This document shows positions 34,964 through 45,899 of a stretch of DNA of 64,000 bases, piece by piece. Numbering within the stretch: position 1 is the stretch's first letter; every line of letters starts with the position of its first letter. The translations under genes and the position numbers were made by a program. Below the pieces are notes generated by a model. That model searched no databases and was not told the origin of the DNA. It saw only the letters and a list, made by a program, of their open reading frames with translations. This DNA comes from Calendula officinalis (lineage: Eukaryota; Streptophyta; Magnoliopsida; Asterales; Asteraceae), in NCBI GenBank assembly GCA_963853835.1, contig OY970824.1:63444884-63508883 (forward strand). Direction: 5' to 3'.

Positions 34964-35401
34964 TATTATTTATTCTTTTTTCTCAACATATTTTAAAATG
35001 ATTTTCTGATTTGGTTTTTAATTTCATTATGTATCAGTGGAAATTTGCATTTTTGTCTTTGGGTCGGCCCACTTACCTTCAGGACTCAGATTTTGTCTCC
35101 ACTCGTTTTCAGGTCTCTAAATTTCCCTCAGTTGCAAAAAGCATGTCCTTGTTGTCATTTTTAAAAATATCTGAAGTTCGAGTATCTGTAAAATATAAAC
35201 GATATTCGAAAATTTGTTTACATGAATATCGTATAACCGAATTTCAAATAATTCTAATTTCAGATATTGGATTCAGATTTATTTTCAATATTTGCGAGTA
35301 TTTAAATTATCTGAATTTCATATTATTTTTATTTAAAAATTATTTAGCAAAATGCCGAAAAATATTTGGATAATGATTTTCAGTATTTTCGGATAGCCGT
35401 C

Positions 35402-35717
35402 TGATACGATCCTAATCCCTTAATGTGATTAGATAAGTATTATTATTATTTAAGTATTATTATATTGGGATATTATTATATTAGGATTTATCGTTTACGT
35501 TCTTATCTATTAAGAATTCTTATCAGGTTAGAATTAGGGATCAGATTGTCCTATATAGGGACCGATCACATGAATAGAACGAGGATCGGAAAATCATAGT
35601 TCATTTAGTGTTTATTATTTCGTTTTCTTTATGTTCTTTCATTCAATATAGTGAATAAATCAATCATCCGACTTTCGGGTGTTTAATTAATTATCGTTGT
35701 TAGTGTGGTTCGTATCA
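35402..35717 (+). repeat. Gypsy 5' LTR (316 bp)
   Basis: The termini TGATACGA and TCGTATCA are perfectly inverted. A TATA-like cctatataggg lies at 35550. The adjacent PBS aggtatcagagc fixes the right end. Confidence 0.82.
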
Positions 35718-35769
35718 AATAGGTATCAGAGCAATCAATCCTGCCATCTGTGAGATCGTTTGAATCAAG

Positions 35770-36902
35770 ATGTCGAAGAAAGTCGCTGAGGTTGATGTTG
35801 AGTTATCTCAGTTCAAAATCCGAGATGGCCAATTACCAGGAAGAAGCATCAAAGCGTTCTGTATGCAGGAATCAATTGACAAAAATAAAATCGATGCAGA
35901 CAATCAGTTTGCGGAAATACTGCAGCTCCTAAAAAACCTCCAGCCACCCGCCACCACCGTACCAACCACCACTGTTCCACCACACATCCACACTACAACA
36001 CCGCCGCCGCACAGCCACACTACAACACCGCCACCGCCCAGTCACACTACAACACCCACACTGTCACAGCTCTTGTTCCCGACACCGCCAGCCACGAATC
36101 AGTACAACTTGCCACCTCATACGTACCATCAAACCACTACTCAATATCCAATTAATAATTCCCTAACCCGACACATTAGTGGCCAGATGCAATATCCCCA
36201 ATTTACGAGCTAGCCGTCGACTGCCTATACAAGCTTCTCGTGTATGCGATTTGATTCACAAGGGTTCCCACTACCACCAGGTCAAGCAGGGGAATCTAGC
36301 AACAACCGAAACCAACGACCAGCGCAAAATCTACCACCGGGTCACGGGTTTGAACGCTGATGGACCCGGGGGAAGATCATCGATTAAGAAAGTTAAAGAT
36401 GCCTATCTTTGACGGGGAAGACGCATACAGGTGGATTTATCGGGTCGGGCGATTTTTTGATGTACAATGGCTAGCCCACTCAGGTGACCGTTTAAGAGCA
36501 GCCGTGTTTTGCATAGAAGGGCCTGCTCTTGCGTGGTACCGTTGGAGCGATCGGAGGGAACCGTTTCGGGGCTGGGAGGACCTCAAAACAAAGTTACTTG
36601 ATCGATTTCAACCGTCCCAAGACGGTAACCTACTCGAGCAATTTTTAAGCCTTACTCAAGGGAATATTTATCAATGGATTAAAAATCGAACTCCGCAATT
36701 CAGTCAAGGTGTTACAACCGGTTGGTTTAAATCAAGTCATTAAATTGACACTTATGATTGATGAAACGAGTAAAGGAATCACATCAGAACCAACAAACAA
36801 AACTGGTGCCGCACCTAGTGGAGCAGAAATGGGTTCTTCAATCTGACTAGGTCAGTTCAAACAATTGACTGGAACAGAATTGGCCGACAAAAGAGCTAAG
36901 GG
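35770..36902 (+). pseudogene. Gypsy Gag fragment
   Basis: The ATG at 35770 opens MSKKVAEVDVELSQF and a Pro/Thr/His-rich linker. After a frameshift the capsid motif appears: MPIFDGEDAYRWIYRVGRFF, EGPALAWYRW, FRGWEDLKTKLLDRFQPSQD. After further breaks, FKQLTGTELADKRAKG follows, the stretch that in this family leads into the zinc knuckle. The reading stops there at the start of the tandem repeats. Several stops and frameshifts; not functional. Confidence 0.8.
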
Positions 36903-36904
36903 AA

Positions 36905-38075
36905 GTCCCAATTGCAAAATGAATGTCAATTAAGATACCATCGGAAACAGAATGTCGGTAAAATACTGTCGCAAACTGAATGTCGCATAAGATACCATTG
37001 TAGATTGAATGTCGCTAACAGTCGCAAATTGAATGTCACTAGATATTCCGTCGCAAAAGTGAAAGTGGGTAGATATATTGTCGCTAAACTGTATGTTTAT
37101 TATCGTCGCAAAGTGAATGTCGCTAAAATTAATGTCGCAACCTGAATGTCGCTTAAAATACCGGCACAAATTATTGTCCATGTCGTAAAACTGAATGTCG
37201 CTAAAAATATTGTCGCCAAACTGATTGCCTCTGTTGGTAACTCAATGTCGCTGAAGATAACGTCGCAAACTGAATGTTGGTAAAATTACCATCGCGAACT
37301 AAATGTTAATAGGAATACCGTCGCAAAACTGAAAGCGGGTAAAAATATTGTCGCCAAACTAATCATCGCTAAGAATACGTCGCAAAACTACCTGTCGGTA
37401 AAAATTATCGTCACAAAACTGAATGTCGCTTAAAATATCGTCGCAAATTAATTGTCCCTGTCATAAACTGAGTGTCGCTAAACATATCGTTGTGAAACTG
37501 ATTGTTGGTCGCAAAACTGACTAACATTTGAAATACCATCGTGAACTGATTGTCCCTGTCTCTAATTTGAACGTAGCAAAAATTACATTCGAAAGTTGAA
37601 TGCTCTTAAAATACCATCGCAAACCCGATTGTCGCTAAAATTACTGTCGCAAACTGATTGTCCCCATCGCAAACTGAATGTCGCTTAAAATACCGTCCTA
37701 AACTGAAAGTTGCTTAAAATACCATTGCAAACTTAATGTCGCTTAATATATTGTCGCATAAGATACCGTCGTAAACTGATTGTTCTTGTCGCAAATTGAT
37801 TGTTCCAGTCGCAAACTGAATGTCACTAAAGTTACCGTCGCAAATTGAATGTTGCTTAAAATACCGTCGCAAACTGAATTTCGCTTAAAATACTGTCGCA
37901 AACTGATTGCTGCTTAAATTATCGTCTCAAACTAAATGTCGTTTAAAGTACCGTTGCAAATTGATTGTCCCTGACGCCAAACTAAATGTCGCTTAAAATA
38001 TTGCCGCTAAACTAATTGTCCTTGTCGCTTAAGATACCGTCGCAAATTGAATGTCGTTAAAATTACCATCGCATA
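36905..38075. repeat. minisatellite array 2, same about 29-bp unit, about 1.2 kb
   Basis: The same unit (…CGTCGCAAACTGAATGTCGC…) as array 1, about 40 copies, more diverged and irregular. It directly abuts the cut end of the Gypsy gag. Array 1 and array 2 bracket UBP pseudogene copy 2 and the Gypsy fragment. Confidence 0.9.
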
Positions 38076-38698
38076 AGTCCACTATAAGACTTGAACCACC
38101 GACCAATAGAGATGCAATATAAAATATATAATAATAATTAGTTAATCTGATTATTTGGTAATGTGGTTAGCGGAAGTCATAGAAAGGTGGTATCGGGTCA
38201 ATACTAGTTTCTGCACATCAAAATGAGCGATATTTTTTAAATTGGTGACTCCAAGTAAAAAATACTTAGTTTATGATTAATTGATTAGGTTGTGTGAGAT
38301 CTGCCATTGTACCACATGGCACGACCAATGACCGAAAGAGAAATTAAAACACTAAGGTGTTGTTTGGTATCATCAGAATAATTAATATCTGAATGATGCA
38401 GATGTCTGAATGATTTAGACTTCCTCTAACATCTGTCCGATTAAGAGGCAGAACATGTTCAATGTGTGATTCAGATGCTGATTAAGAGGTCTTACCAAAC
38501 GCTCTGAATCTGTTCGATTAAAAGGTTGTCATCTTAACTGAATCATTAAGAGGCTCACCTAAATACGTATATACGTACTCTTCCTTTCAATGTTCTCAAT
38601 TTATTTCAAAAGAATTTTTTACTCAGTTTTGGTTAAATTTACAACTTGTAATCTTTCTATAAATGTAATATCAGTTACAAGTTTAATCTTTAGTGATT
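38076..38698. other. intergenic, possible decayed MITE
   Basis: AT-rich. A stretch from taaggtgttgtttggta (about 38345) to about 38560 with repeated ctgaat/attaagaggt words looks like a decayed MITE of the GTTTGG type. I could not find clean TIRs or a TSD. Confidence 0.3.
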
Positions 38699-38706
38699 GT
38701 TAGTAG

Positions 38707-39622
38707 TAGGGGTGTACAAGGACCGGTTTTAGGTGGTAAATAGGGGTGAAAATGAGCCGATCCGTTCGTGAGCTACTCGTGATCGGCTCGTTAAAAGCTC
38801 GAAACGAGCCGAGCTTAAACGAGTATGAGCTGAGTTCGAGCTTAACTAAGAGCTCATTTATTAAACGAGCCCGAGCTTGATCCACTAAGATCGATTAGGC
38901 TCGCGAGCCTAAACGAGCACATATATATTAATTATTACAAAAATACAATTATATATTATATATTTTTATACTTATGTGTGTATGTATACTATACATATAT
39001 ATGTATATAACATAATATAAAAATGAAGTGCTTACATAATATATTAAATATTATAATTAAATAAAAAAGTTTATATATTTTGTGTATATGGGAGCTTAAA
39101 TGAGCCTAATCGAGCCGAGCCCGAACCTGCGAAAACCTAAACGAGCCGAGCCCGAGCTTTACATATAAGGCTCGCAACGAGCCAAGCTCGAGCTCGAGCT
39201 CCTTAAAACTTAAACGAGCCGAGCTCGAACCTAGTCGAGCTCGGGCTCGGCTCGGCTCATTTACACCCCTAGTGGTAAATCAAACTCAACCCGTTAATTT
39301 CAATTCTAGGATTTTCAAACTTATCGGTGTGTATCGATTTTGGTTTTAGCGAGTTCTGACCATTAATAGCTCGGTTTCGATTTTATCATTCCAGCCTAAA
39401 AATTCAAAATATAAACATATTTTATATCATATAACCATAATAAAAATCATAATTACCGGAGTGTTTCTCAGTGGGCCGGTTTCGAGTTAAGACCGAAAAC
39501 AAAGTGAACTCATCAGTTTTTTCCACCGAATTGTCGGTTTTGAAATGGTTTCGGTTTTATCAGTACGCTTTTGTCAGTTTTAACGGATTAGTTTCGATTT
39601 TTGGTTTTTATTGTCACCTCTA
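38707..39622. mobile_element. outer hAT-type non-autonomous element
   Basis: Ends TAGGGGTGTACAAGG...TTGTCACCTCTA with a perfect 8-bp duplication GTTAGTAG (38699-38706, 39623-39630). Without the inner element it is about 380 bp and rich in ggttt/tcggttt words. It is split by a second hAT element. Confidence 0.88.
38741..39271. mobile_element. inner hAT-type non-autonomous element (531 bp)
   Basis: The termini TAGGGGTGAAAATGAGCCGA and, inverted, TAGGGGTGTAAATGAGCCGA have a perfect 8-bp duplication GTGGTAAA (38733-38740, 39272-39279). Subterminal repeats of cgagccgagc/gagctcgagc are dense at both ends, as expected for transposase binding in hAT elements. The core is AT-rich. Confidence 0.92.
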
Positions 39623-39888
39623 GTTAGTAGTATAGAATGATTAATTACAAATACGAAAATATTAAAAGAAACTTTACAATTAGTTCAAATAAAAGTAGTA
39701 GCAACAGGCATACTTATAAGCTAGCAATCATATAATATTATCTTGTATACAATAAAAATCGACAATTATACAAACAGGAGCTATTGCTTATGCACTTATT
39801 TTATTGAAACTCTTAGAAAAAATAATTATTAAAAAACTAAGAACATACCGGGTGAATAATATATGTACATTTGGTTTTATTAACATGG

Positions 39889-40097
39889 TCATTAATATTG
39901 AGAATCTGAGGCCAAAATGGTACTCAGATTCATGTACTTGGTTGAGCCCGTCATTATTTGCTCGAGGATAATCTTATTTGCTCTTTCCGAGGGATGAAAA
40001 GCATCCCAAAATGCACACAAATTTGACAATTGTGTGTATAGACCGAGCCCATTGTATGGTCCTTGCCCGCAACATGCTATCTTTGATGACACAAATC
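39889..40097 (-). pseudogene. GDSL esterase/lipase, last exon relic
   Basis: After a TTGTGCAG acceptor the minus strand reads GFVSSKIACCGQGPYNGLGL, then LCAFWDAFHPSERANKII, MTGSTKYMNLSTI and a stop. This is the C-terminal exon of a plant GDSL lipase (LTL1-like), with the catalytic DxxH as DAFH. Two short in-frame gaps (the PNRDL-type and PM-type residues before AFW and NLS) are visible compared with remembered family members. No upstream exons with the GDSL motif were found to the right, so only this exon remains. Confidence 0.72.
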
Positions 40098-40635
40098 CTG
40101 CACAAATCGAGCCATTTAAATCAATTTCAAAATGAAAAAACAAACAAAAAAAATGTTTTAGAAACGAATTATTTACCGAAGGCTCCTAGATTACTAATAA
40201 AATCCAAGTGCATTTTCTTGGCGTTCACACTTATGAATACATGGCAACCTTTTTTTGTTGGGATGAGAATTAATTTGTATACCATAATTTTTGAAGTCTG
40301 TACTCTACAAGTATTCTTGCATAATATACAAATATATAACGCAACAATTGTTGTAGAAGGATAAAAAAAGTATGGTGTAAAAATCACCACTTTTTTGGGA
40401 TCCTTTCTTTGGTAAAACGATCCATATCGTCAAATGTGCGCAGTCGAAAAATCAGACCGGATCAGTTGGAAACTAATTGGACAAAGAAAAAAATTTCAGT
40501 CAAATGAAGGAATGAATCGATAACATTTTGGACCACATCGAACTAGACCCAAACAATGAGTAAACGTGAATCTTACTACCTTTTATAAAAAGAAAAAAAA
40601 AAGCATAACAGAGTTATAAACTTATTTCATTATAG

Positions 40636-42895
40636 CTGGTACCCGCGCAATGCGACGGCGGGTACATTGTGACGATAGTAATGGTGGTCGATGTTGGTCG
40701 TAGTGATAGTTGGTGACGGCACAAATTAATTGTTGCAGATCTACATGTCCTTAATAGTATTGACAAAGAAAAACAATGTGTTGAAACACAAACAACTCTT
40801 TTCAAATAAGCACGTCAATTATTAATTTAAGAAATAAGATATGTTAGATAACCTTTAAACTTAAAAATAAGGCGATTACAAAATCAAACGCGACAATATG
40901 GAGAAAATAAATGAAAACCGCATGTTGTAACGATATGAATTATTTGCAAAATAAGCGTATTCGTTTAACATTAAATGAATTAAGCCTATCCTTAAGCTTA
41001 TTTTATAGGATTATATATCTTTGTAAGCTCTCGAATCCTCTTTTGACACAAACATTGGCGCATAATGTGTTTGAAAACTTAAACAGCCACCAGCTCCTTA
41101 CCCAAATCCTTTAAATGACTTTTCTGATAACTCATTTAACTCGAGGGAACTGCCACTTAAAAAAGCTAAAATGTACAACTAATTAAGAGCTCTTAAAATA
41201 GGTAGAATATGGAACATATCTTTCATGAAGCTTTACGACCAGCTGCTACTCAACAATACAAAAAAATTATCCCCATTAAACCTCTTGAAACTGAATTATC
41301 TCTTTCGCATAAATGAGGAAATAACTTGTAAATCATCATCTTTAATATCACGAGATGCCCACACCAAAGCAGCATGCACCATGTCTACATAAATAAATAA
41401 TCAACAAATACATCACACAAAACATGATCCATTGCATTCATTACAAGGTTAAACTTAAAAAAATATTTAAATAATTAACATGCACATCAAATTCAGGTTT
41501 TACCTACAAAGCTACAATCCATGTCTGCTCATGTAAGTTGAAAAGTTTTTTAACACTCTGCATTGGGTTTGTACTGAAATACAAGAAAAATGTAATTACA
41601 AACCTCTCTAAAGCATGATTAAGTATGGTTTTGGTGTGGGGCCTGTTTTAAGAAGTATGTTTTGGAGATTTTCAATAAAGTGGGAAGAAACGAAGAAATT
41701 AACCGCATTTTAAATGCAAGATGTCCATTTTATGGAAATCCACATCATCATAGGCCTCATGGTGATGGAAACAAGGGTGGGTATCGACAGCAAAGTGAAA
41801 ATATATCTGGGAACGGCCGGAGGGGTTATGCACCAAAGTTCTTGCCTTTAAACAGAAGCATAACCAATAATAATCATTTCATGTATTAGCTTTAATAACC
41901 AAAAAGATTAAAAAAAAAAAACCTTGAATGCTATATGCAGCCAAAGTTCCAAAACATCTACTGAAAGCTCTTTTTATTTCTCGATGAACATTTTCTTCTG
42001 ATTTTAGTTTCTTCTTCGTATATCCACCTATGACCTACCTTTAATTTATCCCCAAAAGAAACTCACACAAATTAGCTATTAATTAATAAAAAATGGTTTT
42101 ATTTGTGTGTAGAGAATGAGATTGTTCGTGTGTAAAAGAGTAATAGCATACATATTCTAGCAGGGCAAGTTTTCTTTCTCTTATCGAAAGTCGTCGACTG
42201 ATAATGAGTTTCCCTGCAAATTTTGGTTTGGAAACCCAAATATTTTTGGTGGTCGTTAATCTACAAAATGGGATTCAGTTGGTCAGTTTCATCACAAAGT
42301 TAATCACATGTGAGATTTGAATCAAAACTACGCAACAACAACATCTCACATCGGCATTTTCACAAACACTTTGAGTGCAACCATTGATCGACTGCTTTGG
42401 GGGTGTAAAAAAAGATGGAGAAATCTGAAAATAACAAACCTTTGTTGTGGAAATGGCCAGAGAAGGAGGCGGTGGTGGAGGGGGCTTCGGCGTGCTCAAC
42501 AAATGGGGTAGCGGAGGAGGGGGGCGGTTTGTGAAGGAGAAGGTCCTGTTTTGAGGCTAATTTGAATGTTCGTGATTTGTAAAATGGCTATTTAATTTGA
42601 AATTAAATGCCCTTCCACTTCCCAATAACCGTTTAAATTCTCAAGAAAAGAATACACATGCATTGGTGATCAAGGGGCGGTGGGCTTGAAAAGATTTACA
42701 TTAAGTTGTAGTTATAGGTATACATGTTCAACATATGAATAATGGTCTTGTAGCGCAGTTGGTTTAAGCTACTTGCATGTAACCCGTGGACAGGTGTTCG
42801 AATCCCTACAGCCAGTGTTTTTTTGAAAAAACAATTATTTCAAAAATGGCAAGTGTGTTGGCTGAATTTTCAGCCTGCCAAATATAGAAGGGGTA
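40636..42895. mobile_element. about 2.26-kb insertion of undefined class
   Basis: The left copy of the duplication reads ataaacttatttcattattagcattc without a break. Here tatttcattat occurs on both sides of the extra DNA, consistent with an 11-bp target duplication (about 40625-40635 and 42896-42908). The left end starts agctggtacccgcgcaatgc. Inside are a 75-codon ORF at 41662 of no recognisable family, a short GC-rich stretch at 42416-42530, and a SINE-like piece near the right end. No transposase was seen. The class is undetermined. Confidence 0.55.
42733..42835 (+). repeat. tRNA-derived SINE-like sequence
   Basis: It has an A box (TAGCGCAGTTGG) and a B box (GGTGTTCGAATCC) with correct spacing, and a T-rich stretch follows. 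The acceptor arms (GGTCTTG and CTACAGCC) do not pair, so it is not a working tRNA gene. It resembles the copy at 24415. Confidence 0.55.
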
Positions 42896-42965
42896 AATGT
42901 TTTATAATATTATTTCATTATTAGCATTCATGAATAACACAAAGAACAAACTCTAAACAGATGGA

Positions 42966-44577
42966 TTACACATAGAAGCTCATGTTGGGCAACCTTTGAG
43001 ATGGGATTAATATAAGTGGTTTTTGTTTCTTTAGTGTAATGCCAAAATTTTCGGAGAGGTCAAGTTTTTCACCCATGGGCAAACTCCAGTCAAATGAGTG
43101 CAAGAGTGAAGCCAATATATACGTTTGCATTTTCTCAGCTAATGTAATACCAGGACACATTCTTCTCCCAGATCCAAATGGGAAGAAGTTTAAATTATTT
43201 CCTTTTAAATCCAATTTCTTTGTCAAGAACCTCTCGGGGTTGAATTCCAAAGGATTGTCCCAATACCGTGGGTCCCGTTGGATTGACCAAGCATTCAAAA
43301 AGACGTTACAACCCTTTGGGATAGTGATGCCCACAATGCAATCCTCGATTGGTGATCGTGGGATTAGGAGGGGGCCTATAGGGTGCAACCGGAAAGTTTC
43401 CTTAATCGTCGCATCTATGTATTGTAATTTTGGAAGATGAGATTCTTCAACAATGTTGTTTATACCTACAACTTCCGATAGTTCTTCATGGACCCTTTTC
43501 ATTACCTTCGGGTTTTCGATAATCTCAGTCATGACCCATTCTATTAACGTTGTCGTTGTTTCCGTTGCTGCAAACATTATGTCCTGATTGACGCAACAAA
43601 TTAATTAGCTTAACTATATATTATTATAACTAATTTAATTCCCATGTAAAACACGGATATAAGATTCTTAAAAGTTAATCATTGAAATAAGGGGGAAATA
43701 CCAGGAGAAGTGCCTTTAGTTGGCTAAAGTTAAGCTTATCTTGGTCCTTGAGGTCTAACAAGACTTGTAAGAAATCTTTTTTTCCGGCATTCCCAACTCC
43801 ATGATCAATTTTTTTGGAATTATATTTGATTCGGTCGTCTATCATGCTTGCGAAAACTTGATCCAAAATCTTGAGTTGCTTCTTCATGTCTCGCTCGACA
43901 CCTTGAATATCAAACCATGCAAGACTCGGGAAGAAATCAGAGAGATTTGGTTTTCCAAGAAGCCGAATGATGTTTGAAGCCACTGTTTGCAACTCAGCAC
44001 CAAGATGGTTGTCGTCTTTTGCTGACGAGTTTTCCCAAACGATGCTCATAACAACGTTTGTTGTGGTCAAGAAAGAAATCTTGCTAATGTCAACTTTTGT
44101 CCCAATTTTATTATAAACATTTTTTATAGTTTTCCTAACTTCATCTCTTATAAAAGAACAAGATGCTTCAAGATTCTTGTTGCTTAGGACCTCCTGCACA
44201 AATATTTTGCGAATATTACGCCAAAGAGGATTGTTGGAAAACGTTATATTCTGACCTCCGTAAGTGATTATCGATGCAGCGATTGTTAGGTCGCGGTTAG
44301 CAAAGGTCTCGTCTTGGTCACGAACTACCGCCCTTGCTAACTCGGGGGTGTTTATGACAACATGAAGCTTGCTTCCCACATAGAACTTGAAGATGGGACC
44401 ATAAGTGTGAGCCATGTTAGTGAATTGTTTGTGCAATTTAGGACCAAGAAACGGAAGGTACCCGACGATTGGCAAGGAACTAGGACCCGGTGGCAATCGT
44501 GGTGATGAGGTCGAGCAACGTCCCCATTTGTACCATAAAACAGCCAAGATGAATACTGAAATGGTGACACCTACCAT
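42966..44577 (-). CDS. CYP706: cytochrome P450, CYP706-type, 2 exons
   Basis: An ER-membrane haem monooxygenase of specialised metabolism; the substrate cannot be read from sequence (CYP706 members are known for terpenoid and related oxidations). Exon 1 is 44577-43702 and exon 2 is 43583-42966, with a 118-bp phase-0 intron at the family's usual place, giving 497 residues. The ATG at 44577 (accATGG) gives MVGVTISVFILAVLWYKW, a membrane anchor, then the proline hinge RLPPGPSSLPIVGYLPFLG. Exon 2 carries the I-helix FAATETTTTLIEW, the ExxR motif KETFR, the PERF motif FNPERF and the haem loop FFPFGSGRRMCPG with Cys about 435. The I-helix has Ala where most P450s have Gly before the xE/DTT. No breaks. 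A 32-base poly(A) lies just upstream at 44680-44711. Confidence 0.93.
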
Positions 44578-44678
44578 GGTAAGCTTCTTGTTGTTTTTGC
44601 TCACCTCCTACTAGCATCACCCATGAATGTTGTTTAATTAGTTGCGTCAATTTTGCTAAAATCAAGACTATGACTCTA

Positions 44679-44713
<35 letters not shown>

Positions 44714-45840
44714 CAATACATTAGGCAACCCCAAAAAAATGAGTTTCTGTCACATTAATAAACATAGTCATAATCATAATATTTAATATATGAACATCAC
44801 ATATAATAACCGTACTCCACGCTTATAAGTGTAAAAAAATGTAGAGATTAGAACATTTTTACACTCAAAAGCATAGAGATTTATATAATCTGACATCCAA
44901 CAAATTTGTTCTACATTCAGGCAATCTGTCCACGTTTTAAAGTGTGGAGTTTTTATAGATTTTTCACATATACATGAGAGGTGATTCGTACACAAACTAA
45001 ATTTGTTATGCACTAATTAAACAGCCCTCCTTACACTTATTGAATGAATTTTCTATGAAATATCTCTGGACTTATCATGCAAATTTTCCTATGCATCAAT
45101 TACCCTGTTTGAAGCCTTAGTCAATATACCTTAAGGTAGTTCATGTATTAGTCGTGTTTTTAGTACATATGACAAATTTAGGTGACATACAAATTACCAC
45201 CTTTTCCACATTCTTAAATGTGATATTTGAAAGTTGAAACATTCAATAACCACTTAAACTTTAATTAGTGTAACCGGGTTAGGAACTTAGGGCTATAATT
45301 GTTTAAAGTCTTAAATTCAGCTTACAATAGAAAGCCCAAGTAAAGGTCCGACATTCGCAGCCCAACAGATTTTTTTTTCCCAAGACCCGTCCTTTCTCCT
45401 GGCGCGCTCACGGCGCCAATCCACCATCAGCATAGACGGTTACAATCATTTTATGCCGACTTTCAAGTAATTGCATATGACAATAACAATAACGATACTC
45501 AATCTCGCATAATGATATGTATGAGGGAAGTGAGATGTAGACAATTATACATCTACTCGTGAGTAGAGAGACTGAGACTTTCATGTGGTGGAAAAAGAAA
45601 ACAAAAATTAAATTAAATAAAATAAAAATGAAGGTATTATGAGTATGTAGGTACCTATAAAATTATAAATAATGAAAAGCATGTGAAACATGTAAAATTA
45701 TATTTCTAATAAACCATGCAAGACCTATAAAATAGGTAAGTCATGTAAGTTTATTCTTTTTTTTTTTTTTTTTTTGAACATCAAAAGGGAACCAGACCAA
45801 GAGTTTCGGCAAAAGAATCATCCTTGACTAGAACCCGAAA

Positions 45841-45899
<59 letters not shown>

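Larger units (their letters stand above)
28357..35112 (+). pseudogene. UBP12/13 ubiquitin protease pseudogene, copy 2, split by a minisatellite
   Basis: It starts with the exon encoding DAKIGVLF..NMILCETQW (28357-28454; intact version DARKGVLFIDFPPV). This exon lies upstream of the first exon of copy 1, so a second gene unit begins here. Its next intron is replaced by about 3.4 kb of tandem repeat, and four following exons are lost. Reading resumes at 32038 with RLKKEQKEKEQKRREKAEAH. It then covers the exons deleted from copy 1 (32380, 32581) and ends with the WKFAFLSLGRPTYLQDSDF exon at 35037-35112. There are many stops and frameshifts. It carries a perfect 397-bp internal tandem duplication and a Stowaway-like MITE near its 3' end. 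Confidence 0.88.
35402..36902 (+). mobile_element. Gypsy retrotransposon, truncated: 5' LTR, PBS, gag part
   Basis: The LTR is followed by the PBS (tatcagagc within 35720-35732) and a gag that runs up to the linker before the zinc knuckle. It is then cut off exactly where minisatellite array 2 begins. No pol or 3' LTR is present. Confidence 0.85.
40392..43400. repeat. intact-side copy of the CYP706 segmental duplication
   Basis: The partner of 21862-24025. Here the P450 is intact. The 3' flank is interrupted by about 2.26 kb (40636-42895) that is absent from the left copy. Confidence 0.75.

Noticed and set aside
41662..41889. 75-codon ORF with MEIFNKVGRNEEINRIL
   Set aside because: It looks slightly protein-like but I cannot match it to any family, and there is no supporting splice structure.
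42733..42835. Possible tRNA gene
   Set aside because: A and B boxes are present but the acceptor and T stems do not pair; better explained as a SINE head.
44578..44604. Upstream start for the P450 at 44604
   Set aside because: The codon there is GTG; the first in-frame ATG is at 44577 and gives a normal membrane anchor.
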